Origin: Corynebacterium resistens DSM 45100
GTDB lineage: Bacteria > Actinomycetota > Actinomycetes > Mycobacteriales > Mycobacteriaceae
Assembly (NCBI RefSeq): GCF_000177535.2
Contig: NC_015673.1
Span: 2,480,001 to 2,544,000, forward strand
DNA length: 64,000 nt
Direction of reading: 5' to 3'
In this document: in pieces, positions 1 through 9,179 of the stretch
How the letters are laid out: each line of letters opens with the position of its first letter
Numbering within the stretch: position 1 is the stretch's first letter
Made by a program: the position numbers and the translations under genes
Notes under the pieces: generated by a model
The model's input: only the letters and a program-made list of their open reading frames with translations
What the model was told of the DNA's origin: nothing
The model's database searches: none

Positions 1-1030
1 AGAAAACGTCAGCCTATTCCTGCGCTATGTCACTAAAGTCATTCAGCATTTAGGTCATGTGGTCGATGATTGGGTGACCATCAATGAACCCAACGTATTC
101 GCTACGCAAGCCTACCTCTTTCGCGAATCCCCTCCGGGGAAAGTAAGCTGGCCATCCCTCATCCGCACGTTGCGCAATATGGCGGTTGCGCACATTCAGG
201 CCTATCAACTCATCCACCAGCAATTGGATGGGCCTGATCGGAACATCAAGGTCGCGTTTGCACACCATGTTCGGGTATTCACACCGTTAAATCGAAAAAA
301 TCCCCTTCACCAGTTCTTTTCAGTATTCAACGAGTGGTCTTTCAACCGCGTAGTGGAAGAAGCATTCCTACTGGGAAAGTTCTCCCCAATTCTAGGAAGG
401 CCACGTAGTGCCATTACGCCCGGCCACTATGCTGACGCAATTGGAATAAATTACTATTCTCGGACCGCTGTGAAGGGGCTTTCTGATGGTACTTTCCCCA
501 ATGCAGACGTCAATGACCTGGGGTGGGAGATCTATCCTCAAGGGTTAGTTGACGTTTCAAACCGACTTAGCCGCACTTATCAACTGCCGATTTGGATCAC
601 AGAAAACGGCACCGCTGATGATGGCACCGGACAACCCGAAAGTGAAAGTTTTCGGTGCCGTTTTCTTATCGATCATCTCGGCGCTTTGTCCGCAGCCTGC
701 GCACACGGAACCCCGATCGAACGCTACTACCACTGGTGTTTCGTGGATAACTGGGAATGGACAGAGGGCATGGCACAACGGTTTGGCATTGTGGGCATGG
801 ATCCCAAAACCTTGAATCGAGTGGTTAAGCCTAGTGGCTATTTGATGCGAGACATTATTCGCCACGGCGGAATTACCCCGGAAATTCGCGAGAAATACAC
901 AGAACCCGGCGGGTATCGCAGGGGTGTGAAATTAAGTCAGCCGGGATCACACCATCGCAAGACTCTAGGCAATGGCGAAAATACAACAGGACCTTCAGCC
1001 CATTACACGAGGGGACATTCCGATGACTAA
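1..1030 (+). CDS. Glycoside hydrolase family 1 (beta-glucosidase / 6-phospho-beta-glucosidase), 5'-truncated by window edge
   Basis: Retaining beta-glycosidase that should release glucose (or glucose 6-phosphate) from beta-glucosides in the cytoplasm. The frame is open from base 2, so the start lies outside the window. Both GH1 catalytic glutamates are visible: the acid/base Glu in TINEP (codon 86-88) and the nucleophile in WITENG (codon 602-604), 172 residues apart. The C-terminal part carries the usual W-E-W segment (DNWEWTEGMAQRFG). The last ~45 residues beyond the barrel are poorly conserved in appearance. The stop codon overlaps the start of the downstream transporter by 8 bases, which suggests one operon and coupled uptake and cleavage of a beta-glucoside. 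Substrate (phosphorylated or not) cannot be told from this fragment. Confidence 0.93.
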   Translation, partial: ENVSLFLRYVTKVIQHLGHVVDDWVTINEPNVFATQAYLFRESPPGKVSWPSLIRTLRNMAVAHIQAYQLIHQQLDGPDRNIKVAFAHHVRVFTPLNRKNPLHQFFSVFNEWSFNRVVEEAFLLGKFSPILGRPRSAITPGHYADAIGINYYSRTAVKGLSDGTFPNADVNDLGWEIYPQGLVDVSNRLSRTYQLPIWITENGTADDGTGQPESESFRCRFLIDHLGALSAACAHGTPIERYYHWCFVDNWEWTEGMAQRFGIVGMDPKTLNRVVKPSGYLMRDIIRHGGITPEIREKYTEPGGYRRGVKLSQPGSHHRKTLGNGENTTGPSAHYTRGHSDD

Positions 1031-2531
1031 TCCCACACGAAAAAGCGCTACACTTTCGCCCACGTCGGATACTCAATCATCAGGGTCGGATACTCAGTCA
1101 TCAGGCCAGCCCGTCAATTCACCTCAGATTCTTGCCGAGAACCTAGAAATTCAACGTCCGAAAGTAACAAAGGGCTGGATAAGCCGCTACGGGCTAGCCT
1201 ACTTCGGCTCTTGCGTGGGATGGGCGGGGCCTTCACAGCTACTGCTGGGCAACCAATTGATGCTCATGCGACCCGACGACAAGGAGACCGCGCTCTCGCT
1301 GATCATGATGCTCGGCGGGGCTGCGATGGTCGTCACCAGCCTGGTCACGGGGTTGCTAAGCGACCGAACACGAAGCAAGTGGGGGCGGCGAATGCCCTGG
1401 GTTCTTGCGGGGTCAACACTTTGTTCGCTTTGCCTTGTCTACGCCCCGACCGCCCCGAACTTCTTACTTTTGGTCATCATGTGGGGCGTGTTCCAAGTGA
1501 GCATGGCGTTTGTCACCAACAACTTGCTCACGATCGGCCCCGACGTTGCACCGCCCAGCCAGTACGGAACAATTTCCGGGGTATTAGGGGCAAGCTACAC
1601 GCTCGGTCTCGTAGCGGGAACAGTCCTCGCTTCTTCACTCAACATTAAATCTGCGTATTGGGCAATCGCCTTCGTGCTAATCGTCACCACCGTACAAATG
1701 AGATTCGGTTCCGCGCTGCGGGTAATCCTCCATGCTGAACGCCAGGCCTTCGAACCCCATGACGTTTTTGATTTGACGCCAGCGGAGTTCCGCCTCTCCC
1801 ACCCGACCGAAGACACCGCACTTTCCGCTGACCCATCCACTACCGGCTCTCCCACTGCCGCACATTCGCTCACAGTCACACATTCCCCCTCCGTCGATTC
1901 GCCATCCGCCGATTCGCCCTCGGCACATTCCCCCTCCGCCGATTCGCCCTCCTCAGCGGATGCTCGTTCTTACCGCGACTATTGGTGGATCTTTGGATCG
2001 CGTTTCGTCATCCACCTCGGCAACTTCACTGCGTTGTTTTACCTGCTGTTTTATCTCGCCGATCACCTCAAAGTCAGTGATCCGAATGGGGGCGTGATGA
2101 TGCTGACCATCATCTTCGCAGGTTGCACCGTAGCCACCAGCATCATCAGTGGCTCGCTATCGGATCGCATGGGCAAGCGAAAAATCTTCGTCATCTTGAG
2201 CGCCAGCGCCATCGCTGTAGCCACGCTGCTCATGGCTTTTGCACAGAACATGATCACTGTCATCATCGCAGCGATCATCCTCGGTCTAGCGTGGGGTGTT
2301 TTCTCTTCGGTAGATCAAGCCCTCATCAATGAAGCGCTGCCCAGCGAGAAAAACCGTTCCCGCGATATCTCAATCATGACACTTACCGTGGGCATCTCTA
2401 ACATGATCGCGGGAGGGGTTGCGGCCCTAGCGCTGCATCACTTGGGTGGCTATCCAGGGCTGTACGGATTGTGTGCCGCGGTGAGCTTGATCGGAACCCT
2501 GCTGGTCATTCCCGTTCGCAGTTCCTCCTAA
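1023..2531 (+). CDS. MFS sugar transporter (GPH-like / SLC45-like)
   Basis: Twelve-helix major facilitator predicted to import the glycoside cleaved by the upstream GH1 enzyme. The N-half has the MFS loop 2-3 signature LLSDRTRSKWGRRMPWV and the C-half has the matching SGSLSDRMGKRK, as in glycoside-pentoside-hexuronide and SLC45-type carriers. The start ATG at 1023 has an SD-like GAGGGGA 8 bases upstream and overlaps the GH1 stop, so I prefer it over an earlier ATG at 972. The cytoplasmic loop between helices 6 and 7 is expanded by a low-complexity Ser/Pro/Asp/His stretch (repeats of S-P-S-A-D/H), coded by short imperfect DNA repeats at about 1880-1960. This insert is probably a disordered linker and may vary in length between strains. 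Substrate is inferred only from the neighbour. Confidence 0.88.
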   Translation: MTNPTRKSATLSPTSDTQSSGSDTQSSGQPVNSPQILAENLEIQRPKVTKGWISRYGLAYFGSCVGWAGPSQLLLGNQLMLMRPDDKETALSLIMMLGGAAMVVTSLVTGLLSDRTRSKWGRRMPWVLAGSTLCSLCLVYAPTAPNFLLLVIMWGVFQVSMAFVTNNLLTIGPDVAPPSQYGTISGVLGASYTLGLVAGTVLASSLNIKSAYWAIAFVLIVTTVQMRFGSALRVILHAERQAFEPHDVFDLTPAEFRLSHPTEDTALSADPSTTGSPTAAHSLTVTHSPSVDSPSADSPSAHSPSADSPSSADARSYRDYWWIFGSRFVIHLGNFTALFYLLFYLADHLKVSDPNGGVMMLTIIFAGCTVATSIISGSLSDRMGKRKIFVILSASAIAVATLLMAFAQNMITVIIAAIILGLAWGVFSSVDQALINEALPSEKNRSRDISIMTLTVGISNMIAGGVAALALHHLGGYPGLYGLCAAVSLIGTLLVIPVRSSS

Positions 2532-2603
2532 CCGCACTCGCGTAACCCAACTTGCCTAACCCCACCCGAGTAGCCTCACTCGCGTAGCCCCACTCGTTGA
2601 AAC
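2532..2603. repeat. Short intergenic repeats between convergent genes
   Basis: The 72-bp gap between the convergent MFS and MMPL genes contains two 14-bp copies, cactcgcgtaaccc at 2535-2548 and cactcgcgtagccc at 2577-2590, plus partial copies (caacttgcctaacccc, cccactcgttg). No clear hairpin terminator is seen. Probably drifted tandem repeats. Confidence 0.5.
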
Positions 2604-5288
2604 CTATCGCTTCGCTGAAATCTCACCATTAGACATCTGCTGAATTTCGCCCGAGTTGAACGCATGTTCTAGCTTCTCGCCCTCCACATCAAACGTCGGC
2701 AGAATCTTGTCCAACCACTTGGGCATGTACCAAGTCCACCGCCCATGCAGAATCATGAGGGCGGGGATCGCAGTCATGCGGATAAAGAAGGCGTCGAACA
2801 AAACCCCAGCACCCAGTGCAAAACCGAAGATCTGAATGAACGGCAGAGGCTGGAACACAAAGCTAGCGAACACTCCAATCATGATGAGCGCCGCAGCAGT
2901 GACCACGCGCGCGCCCAGGCCGAAGCCGAAAATCACTGAGTCCTCCGTCGGCGTGTAGACGGAACCCTTCGCGGCGCGCTTCGATTCGTGAATAAACCGC
3001 TCACGCATCCGCGAAACAATGAACACTTGATAATCCATCGCCAGCCCAAACGTCACACCGATGAGGAAGATTGGCATGAAGCTGATCAAGGGTCCGGGTG
3101 AACTCCACAATCCCCACAGGCCCTTTTGCCATACAAGCACTGTGACGCCGAAAGCCGCACCGACACTGAGGAGGAAACCGGCCGCTGCCATCACTGGAAC
3201 GAGGAGGCTGCGGAAAACCATGAGCAAGAGCAGCAGTGCCAGACCAACGACCAACCCGAGGTAGATGGGCATAGCTTCCTTGAGCTTGTCTGTCACATCC
3301 TGCTGGATCGGAGTGAAACCGGTGATGCCGATATCTGTGCCGGTGGCAGATTCAATCATTTTCTGCTGCGAACGCAATCCGTGGATCAACTGCACTGTGC
3401 GCTCATCGATAGGGCCGCCGTTGGGCGTGACCAAAATCTGAGCTGTCGTGCCGTCCGGGGATAGACCTACGAGCTGGGCATGTTTGACGTCTGAGTTATT
3501 GTTCAGCTCCCCCACGGCATAAATGAATGCCGCAGAGCGGGCAGCCTGGACACGGGGGTCTGCTGGTTTATCCGGGGTGGATGCGTTCTGACCCTGCTGC
3601 CCATTTCCACTGTGCTGGTTCTGCTGAGCGTTTAACCCCTGTTGGGCTTCCCCGCCCTGGATCTTCTGCTGCGCTTGTTGCAACTGAGCTAAGACATATG
3701 GACGCAGGGCCTCGGAATCCTCCCGCACGTTCGTCGCATTAACTAGCACCAAGAACGGAGCATTGCGCCCGCCACCGAATCCTTCTGCCGTTAGATCAGC
3801 AGCCTTGCGCTGGGTGCTATCGACGTTTGAAGTCGAATCCGAAGGCAGCGAAAGCTGAAGATCCATCGCGGGAACAGTCAACGCAGCGAGGCAAGCCATA
3901 ACCAAAGCGAGCATCAGTCCCGGCACGCGGTGAACAAGCTTGACCCACTTCATACTGAGTCCTTCACGTTCCGCCGAGTGCTTAACTCCGCCGCGCACAG
4001 CCGCGCCATATGCTTCCCCAGCTTCCCCCTGCGCGCTGAGCCTACCGCCCTGCACGCTGAGCCTACCGCCCTTCGCGCGCGAGAATTTCCGCGCTATGCC
4101 CCTTCGGTTATCCTCCACCGCGGAAGCATCCAGCTGAGGTGCATCAGCGTTGGCGGCCAGCGTGGCGTCCTTCCTAAAAAGCCGACCGGAAAAGATGCCG
4201 ACCAAAGCAGGAAGCAGAGTAAGTGCCACCAACACCGCCACGAAAACAAACGCGGCGGCCGAATAGCCCATATAGGCCAGGAAAGGAATCCCCGCCAGGC
4301 GCAACCCAAGCAGCGCGATAATCACGGTGAGCCCCGCAAATACCACCGCAGAGCCGGCTGTACCCGTGGCCAAACCAATGGCATCTGGTTTGGAACGCCC
4401 GCGCCTTAGTTCATCGCGATAGCGCGACATGATGAACAGCGCATAATCAATGCCCACGGCTAGGCCAATCATCACGCCCAGGGTTGGGGTCATCGAGTTC
4501 AGCGGACCGAACGCCGTAGCGCCCACGGTCAGCAGCGCACCAATTCCCACACCAATGATCGCAGTGATCAATGGCAGCCCCGCAGCTATCAACGAGCCGA
4601 AGGTGACAAACAAGATGATCAGCGCGACGATCACACCTGCAATCTCACTGATGGGTTCCACGGCGATAGGGTCGCCGAAACCGGGCCCGCCGACCTCCAC
4701 GGTCAAGCCCGCATCGCGGGATTTCGAGATGGCATCATAGACCGCCTGCCGGTCCTCATCGGTCACGTCGGCGGGCAACTCCACGTCATAACTGAAGGTA
4801 GAAATACCCGTGCGCCCATCCGCGGACCACGTCCGTAAATTATCGGCATCGACCCGCGCAGTTTGTTCCGGCAACCCCTGTTCCGTGAGCTGCTTGACCA
4901 GCCGCTTTTCCAATCCCGCGTTCATGGTGACCGGGTTGTGGAATCGCATCGTATCGCCCAGCTGTGGCACGTGATCTTTGACGTGCTGAACAGTTTCGTC
5001 CATGGCTTTCATGTATTGCGGTTCATCCAACCGATGCCCTTCAGGGGCCTGGAACACCACATTGACATCGGCGGAAGCCGCGGGATTCTTCGTCCCTGGG
5101 AACTTCTCCATCAACGTTTCCGTCGCGTGTGTGGTGGGCATGTCGCTAATTTCGAAAAGGTCGTTGAACCCCTTCTGGAACGTCAAAGCTGTGCCGGCGA
5201 CAGCAGCAAGGGTAACGAGCCAGAAGATAAGAACCGTCCATTTATGGAGGAACGACCAGCGGCCAGTATGGAAGAGGAATTTAGCCAC
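2604..5288 (-). CDS. MMPL/RND-family membrane transporter
   Basis: Large RND-superfamily exporter of the MmpL/YdfJ type, 894 residues. It has two similar halves, each with one helix, a large extracytoplasmic domain and five further helices. The N-half carries the family motif GIDYALFIMSRYRDE and the C-half the paired GLAMDYQVFIVSRMRE; the Asp-Tyr pairs in these segments belong to the proton-relay region of MMPL proteins. A Gln/Asn-rich stretch sits in the second periplasmic domain, and a charged low-complexity loop (repeats of GGRLS) lies between the halves near residues 395-440. In Corynebacteriales such proteins export lipids such as trehalose monomycolate or act in drug efflux. The lack of mycolate genes next to it means the substrate cannot be assigned. 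It stands alone on this strand, convergent with the MFS gene. Confidence 0.88.
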   Translation of the reverse strand: MAKFLFHTGRWSFLHKWTVLIFWLVTLAAVAGTALTFQKGFNDLFEISDMPTTHATETLMEKFPGTKNPAASADVNVVFQAPEGHRLDEPQYMKAMDETVQHVKDHVPQLGDTMRFHNPVTMNAGLEKRLVKQLTEQGLPEQTARVDADNLRTWSADGRTGISTFSYDVELPADVTDEDRQAVYDAISKSRDAGLTVEVGGPGFGDPIAVEPISEIAGVIVALIILFVTFGSLIAAGLPLITAIIGVGIGALLTVGATAFGPLNSMTPTLGVMIGLAVGIDYALFIMSRYRDELRRGRSKPDAIGLATGTAGSAVVFAGLTVIIALLGLRLAGIPFLAYMGYSAAAFVFVAVLVALTLLPALVGIFSGRLFRKDATLAANADAPQLDASAVEDNRRGIARKFSRAKGGRLSVQGGRLSAQGEAGEAYGAAVRGGVKHSAEREGLSMKWVKLVHRVPGLMLALVMACLAALTVPAMDLQLSLPSDSTSNVDSTQRKAADLTAEGFGGGRNAPFLVLVNATNVREDSEALRPYVLAQLQQAQQKIQGGEAQQGLNAQQNQHSGNGQQGQNASTPDKPADPRVQAARSAAFIYAVGELNNNSDVKHAQLVGLSPDGTTAQILVTPNGGPIDERTVQLIHGLRSQQKMIESATGTDIGITGFTPIQQDVTDKLKEAMPIYLGLVVGLALLLLLMVFRSLLVPVMAAAGFLLSVGAAFGVTVLVWQKGLWGLWSSPGPLISFMPIFLIGVTFGLAMDYQVFIVSRMRERFIHESKRAAKGSVYTPTEDSVIFGFGLGARVVTAAALIMIGVFASFVFQPLPFIQIFGFALGAGVLFDAFFIRMTAIPALMILHGRWTWYMPKWLDKILPTFDVEGEKLEHAFNSGEIQQMSNGEISAKR

Positions 5289-5535
5289 GAAAGAGCCTTG
5301 TCCTTTACTGGGGGTTGTTGGTGTGCAGGGGCGAAATAGGCAATAGCGGACAGTTCCACAATCGCCCGAATTTCTTCACGCGTAACCAACCTTAGTGGTC
5401 TACTCAGACAGCGCCGAAACAGTCGCCCCTTCCCACGGAGTAAGCTTCGGCACTGAGGAGACCGCGACGCATCGCTTCGCGGGCATTCACCAGCCATTTT
5501 GTAATGCGGATAAAGGAAAGGGCGTAAGAATCGAC

Positions 5536-6522
5536 GTGACTGCGGACGTGATCAAAGTGTGCGCGGTAGTTATCCAAGATCCTGATGGTCGTCTGCTATG
5601 CGTACGCAAGCAAGGCTCCCAGTTCTTCATGCAACCGGGTGGCAAGCCCGAAGCCGGGGAAACTAGCCAGCAAACGGTCATTCGCGAGGTGAGGGAAGAG
5701 CTCGGCGTCGAGCTACAGGAGGAAAAGTTACGTTTTCTTGGCGTTCATTCAGCGCAGGCCGCGAACGAGCACGGCTTCACCGTCCAATCCACGCTGTTTT
5801 CCCATCCGTACACCGAAGCGTGCGCACGCATTTCCGAAGGCCAGGCCGAAATTACGGAAGTCGCTTGGTTTTCTTTGGATGACGCCGCCGAGCGTTCCGA
5901 GGCCCTCGCGCCCCTGTTGCGGGAGCGCATTATCCCCGCGATCACAAGGCGGATTAATTCCGTGGCGGTGTTCACGGGTGCCCGTCCCGGGGTGAACGAA
6001 AAGTATGTGCAAATGGCGCAGGAGTTCGGGCGCCAGCTGGCATATCGAGGGCTGACCTTGATTTATGGTGGCGGCAAAGTTGGCCTGATGGGCGCGGTTG
6101 CGGATGCAGCTTTGGAAGCTGGCGGTCACGTGGTGGGTGTGATTCCGCAGCACTTGGTGGATGGTGAGGTCGCCCACCCCGGTTTGACGGAACTGCACGT
6201 GGTGGACAATATGCTGCAGCGCAAACAGATGATGGCTGAGCTATCGGATGCATTCGTAGCGCTACCCGGTGGCACCGGCACACTCGATGAGGTCTTCGAC
6301 GTATGGACCGGCCAGCAGTTGGGTACGCATCGGAAGCCCATCGCATTGTGCGGTTCGTCGTTCTGGCAACCACTGGTGGAAAGCCTGGGGACCATGGCTG
6401 CCGAGGGGTTCATCCGGCAAACGGATATCGATTCGCTGATTGTCAGCGATGGGGCAAAGGAAACGCTTTCGGCTTGCGAGGTTTGGCAACCGCAGAGACC
6501 GCGCTGGGCGCAGCGCTCGTGA
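5536..6522 (+). CDS. Nudix hydrolase fused to LOG-family nucleotide phosphoribohydrolase
   Basis: Two-domain protein, 328 residues. Residues ~5-135 form a Nudix domain with a perfect Nudix box (GX5EX7REUXEEXGU) from G36 to V58, which normally hydrolyses nucleoside diphosphate derivatives. Residues ~140-325 form a LOG/TIGR00730 domain with the diagnostic PGGTGTLDE at 244-252 and the upstream YGGGKVGLMG; LOG proteins cleave nucleoside 5'-monophosphates to base and ribose 5-phosphate. The GTG at 5536 is chosen because AAGGAAAGG lies 14 bases upstream and the Nudix fold begins there; the open frame extends to 5395 but that extension does not look like a protein. The fusion suggests stepwise degradation of a modified or damaged nucleotide: Nudix removes pyrophosphate, LOG removes the base. 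That pathway is inference. Confidence 0.88.
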   Translation: MTADVIKVCAVVIQDPDGRLLCVRKQGSQFFMQPGGKPEAGETSQQTVIREVREELGVELQEEKLRFLGVHSAQAANEHGFTVQSTLFSHPYTEACARISEGQAEITEVAWFSLDDAAERSEALAPLLRERIIPAITRRINSVAVFTGARPGVNEKYVQMAQEFGRQLAYRGLTLIYGGGKVGLMGAVADAALEAGGHVVGVIPQHLVDGEVAHPGLTELHVVDNMLQRKQMMAELSDAFVALPGGTGTLDEVFDVWTGQQLGTHRKPIALCGSSFWQPLVESLGTMAAEGFIRQTDIDSLIVSDGAKETLSACEVWQPQRPRWAQRS

Positions 6523-6600
6523 TCTCCACGATTGACCGACCTATACGCGCGGATGCCAGCTGCAGGAACTTCCCGGCTAGCCCCTCCCGCGTTTCCCGAG

Positions 6601-6640
6601 TAATTACAGGTTGATCTGGGTAATTACAGGTTGATCTGGT
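6601..6640. repeat. 20-bp tandem duplication over the lipase stop codon
   Basis: Bases 6601-6620 and 6621-6640 are two copies of the same 20-mer differing only in the last base (taattacaggttgatctgg followed by g or t). The copy at 6621-6640 encodes the last residues and stop of the lipase; the other lies just downstream and would repeat the same ending. It looks like a simple slippage duplication. Confidence 0.8.
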
Positions 6641-8165
6641 CGCGAATCCGGGCAATACCACCAGGTTGTGGCTGATGAGCCTTGGGGTTCTTCGGGGCCG
6701 GTTTCACTTGGGTCAATGCGCCTAAGTTATTGCCTCGCGGGATATGCCCGCAGCTAGTGGGCGCTGGTCGGCCTGCGAAGCGATCCATCAACCACACTGT
6801 GGCTTCGGGGTACCAGAGCGCGAAGGCACTGGTATGGGGCAGCAGCTCGTACTCGCGGTACAGCACGCGATTGCCCGCGCTGCAGTACTTATGGGCAATG
6901 GAGCGCACATCCCCGGTGACCATCACGCCATCGCCCTTACCAATGCCACGAGGTCCAGGCATCGTACCGTCTACGAAGCCACCGTTCGTTTGCCCGATCA
7001 TGAAAGGCATTTTTGGATTGGGCGCTAGGTTCATATTCACCTTATTCAACACATCCACGAGTCCAGGCACCGAGCGCGGATCCTTGTACTCAGGCTTGAA
7101 CATGGATTCGTAGGTGATGCCACCAAATTGGGCGTGAACTTCGAACAACGAGGCATTTCGCAGCTTCGTCATGATTCGTTTTCCATAAGGGGATAAGTAC
7201 GGATCGAGGTCTAGATCGTACGCCCGGGCAAGCCCCGTAACAGCCATGGGCAGCACACCTGCCCACAGCGGGCTGCCGTTGATGTATTTCACATCGTGAA
7301 TAGGGTTAACCAAGGTACCGCCGGTAGCCGCACCGACAAGGTTAGGCTGCAGATCGGGCGCGTATTTCGGCGCTAGCTGTGCGGCCCAATTTGTCGCAAT
7401 AGCTCCGCCGGAGTAGCCGAGCAAACCTACCTTTGCTTTAGCACCGAGGCGCAGCCGCTTCGAATTCAATGCTGCACGGATTCCATCCAGCGTGACCTGA
7501 CCGTATTCGGGACCGGCTGCGAAATCGGCCTTCTGGCCTTCGATATCTGGAATTGCAACGGAGTAGCCCTGTGCCAAGAACGGGATAAGGACCGCTGTCT
7601 CCATTCCACTGGAGAACGTCCCTAGTGCGAGATCGCCTTCGATCGCGCGCGACGGCGAGTGCTCCGGATTAAGGGAGTCATAGACCGAGTGGTAGCTGAC
7701 CAACTTGCCGTTGGGCTTGCCATTGGGCCGAACTACCGATGTGACGCCCACGCTCGGCCGACCTTGCGCATCTGTAGTTCGGTAGCGAATCTGGATCACG
7801 TTGACCGGAAGCTTTAGACCGAGTGCATGATAAGAAATTCGCCGTTGCCCGAGGATGTCTCCCGGCTTAAATTCCTTGAGGTCTCGATCCTCGTGGTAAA
7901 AGGCCGGGTTGGACTGGCGAATGGATGCGCCGCCCAGTGGCGTTCCCGCCATCGGTCCTTGGTAACGCAAACCACTTTGCGTTCTGGTGTTCGGAGGGAT
8001 CGGGACAACTGTGTTGGGGTTTGGGTCACTTTGGACCTTGACGTGAGGGGGTGTGGGGCTTGCTGCCCACGCGGAAGGTGATTCTGCACTCGGCAACACT
8101 GAAGGAATCACAACTCCCGCTGCCGTCGTGACCGTCGCGAGCGCGGTCGTAAGAAGCCGCTTCAT
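6624..8165 (-). CDS. Secreted lipase (secretory lipase / LIP family)
   Basis: Predicted extracellular triacylglycerol lipase of the secretory lipase family (alpha/beta hydrolase), 513 residues. A Sec-type signal peptide is clear (MKRLL..., hydrophobic core, cleavage probably after AWA at residues ~32-34). The nucleophile elbow GYSGG lies at residues 250-254 with Ser252. Family features include the FKPGDILGQR segment near residue 100 and the YHSVYDSLNPEHSPS segment near 158-171. A secreted lipase fits a lipophilic skin-type Corynebacterium that lives on host fatty acids. The gene is monocistronic: a tRNA lies upstream and the convergent Nudix-LOG gene downstream. The ~480-bp upstream region has two copies of a TTGTTCAACA-type inverted repeat (separate entry). 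No frame damage is seen. Confidence 0.92.
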   Translation of the reverse strand: MKRLLTTALATVTTAAGVVIPSVLPSAESPSAWAASPTPPHVKVQSDPNPNTVVPIPPNTRTQSGLRYQGPMAGTPLGGASIRQSNPAFYHEDRDLKEFKPGDILGQRRISYHALGLKLPVNVIQIRYRTTDAQGRPSVGVTSVVRPNGKPNGKLVSYHSVYDSLNPEHSPSRAIEGDLALGTFSSGMETAVLIPFLAQGYSVAIPDIEGQKADFAAGPEYGQVTLDGIRAALNSKRLRLGAKAKVGLLGYSGGAIATNWAAQLAPKYAPDLQPNLVGAATGGTLVNPIHDVKYINGSPLWAGVLPMAVTGLARAYDLDLDPYLSPYGKRIMTKLRNASLFEVHAQFGGITYESMFKPEYKDPRSVPGLVDVLNKVNMNLAPNPKMPFMIGQTNGGFVDGTMPGPRGIGKGDGVMVTGDVRSIAHKYCSAGNRVLYREYELLPHTSAFALWYPEATVWLMDRFAGRPAPTSCGHIPRGNNLGALTQVKPAPKNPKAHQPQPGGIARIRDQINL

Positions 8166-8592
8166 GGCGTTCTCCTTCTAACGAGAAATGAAACAAGTGA
8201 GGGGTGCTAGGCAGATAGAGGGGCAAGTGATCAGCTTGATTCCCATCGGCCTTGTGCTGACACTAACGCTTCGTGATCGCGACGGACAGTGGAACTTAAG
8301 ATTTTCTTTCCCAAGAACTATTGTTCAACAGTTTCTTCCCAGTTCACACGGTGGATCTTGAAGTGCCCCGGGGGGAAACCGCCACTACCCCCGTCGAAGC
8401 TACGAAAATACAGCGTTTAATAAGGGTTTATTCGCCAGTCGGAAGAATTTTAAAGCCTCTTTAGATGACAGCACATCTACAATCACCCACTTTCAAAGAC
8501 CTCTATTGACATTATTGTTCAACAACAGAGCCTGATGAAACCTCATGGCACTCGACTAGAAGTAGCGCAACGTGACAGGCGAGGAAATAGAG
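8166..8592. promoter_or_regulatory. Lipase upstream region with two TATTGTTCAACA repeats
   Basis: No gene is visible in this 430-bp stretch. Two copies of the 12-mer TATTGTTCAACA occur at 8319-8330 and 8513-8524; the second is within the interrupted palindrome TTGTTcAACAA (8516-8526). They lie about 155 and 350 bases upstream of the lipase start. They could be operators for a regulator of the lipase; no regulator gene is adjacent. A third TTGTTcAACAA lies at 47819-47829, just upstream of another secreted protein. Confidence 0.4.
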
Positions 8593-8635
8593 AAACCCCG
8601 GGAGCATCGAAACCACATCGATACTCCCGGGGTTT
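8593..8635 (-). terminator. Strong hairpin terminator downstream of tRNA-Ser(CGA)
   Basis: Inverted repeat: AAACCCCGGGAG (8593-8604) pairs with CTCCCGGGGTTT (8624-8635), and ATCGA (8606-8610) extends the stem with TCGAT (8618-8622). It sits 10 bases past the tRNA 3' end on the minus strand. Confidence 0.8.
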
Positions 8636-8645
8636 AAAAGAAATT

Positions 8646-8734
8646 TGGCGGTGGCGGGGGGATTTGAACCCCCGGTTGCTATTAACAACACTCGCTTTCG
8701 AGGCGAGCACCTTCGGCCACTCGGACACGCCACC
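8646..8734 (-). tRNA. tRNA-Ser (anticodon CGA)
   Basis: Type II tRNA with long variable arm. The acceptor GGTGGCG (from 8734) pairs with CGCCACC (8656-8650), the discriminator is G at 8649, and CCA is encoded (8648-8646). The anticodon loop reads CTCGAAA, giving anticodon CGA. T-arm GGTTCAAATCC is intact. Confidence 0.96.
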
Positions 8735-8833
8735 ATCGGGTTTTTGACCACACAGCTAGATCAAATCAGCTAAGTAAGCCGTGAACCTCGAACAAGAATA
8801 ACACTGGCGGTCCGATGCGCGAAAAAGGGCCAA

Positions 8834-8998
8834 CTAGTTGTTATCGCCCAGTGCGCTATCGAGGCCCTTGTTCAGGCCGTCCTTGGCCTTGTCAGCCTTA
8901 TCGCCATCCAGCTTGCCGTCGATAACCTTATCGCCCTGCTCCTGGATCTTGTCGCGGTGCTCGCCAGCCAAATCCTTTGCCTTGTCCATGAAACCCAT
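8834..8998 (-). CDS. Small MT0933-like (Rv0909-type antitoxin family) protein
   Basis: A 54-residue, highly charged helical protein beginning MGFMDKAKDLAGEHRDKIQ, with repeated DGDKADKAKDG-type segments. The composition and opening resemble the MT0933-like antitoxin family (PF14013) and also CsbD-like stress proteins. The start is supported by AAGGAG 7-8 bases upstream of the ATG at 8998. The reading frame is too short for most ORF finders but has regular corynebacterial codon use. No toxin gene is adjacent, so an antitoxin role is unsupported here. In many actinobacteria members of this family are free-standing small proteins of unknown function. Confidence 0.75.
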   Translation of the reverse strand: MGFMDKAKDLAGEHRDKIQEQGDKVIDGKLDGDKADKAKDGLNKGLDSALGDNN

Positions 8999-9179
8999 GA
9001 GAGTTCTCCTTCAAAAAATCGGGTGCAAAATTCACAAGTAACGTTCGACCACGGGCACCCCACCTGAACTAGCGGTGTGCGCAGTCACGTTTTCCACCGT
9101 AGCGATTCTCACAGCATCGTGCAGCGCCAACCATCCAGCCCTATGTGGTGCCAACCGCCCAGCCCCCGTGCGCACGCCC

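Noticed and set aside
5395..5535. N-terminal extension of the Nudix-LOG protein
   Set aside because: The 47 residues have no relation to the Nudix fold, and the GTG at 5536 has a better leader.
8834..8998. Toxin-antitoxin module around the MT0933-like gene
   Set aside because: No partner gene is adjacent; neighbours are tRNA-Ser and tadA.
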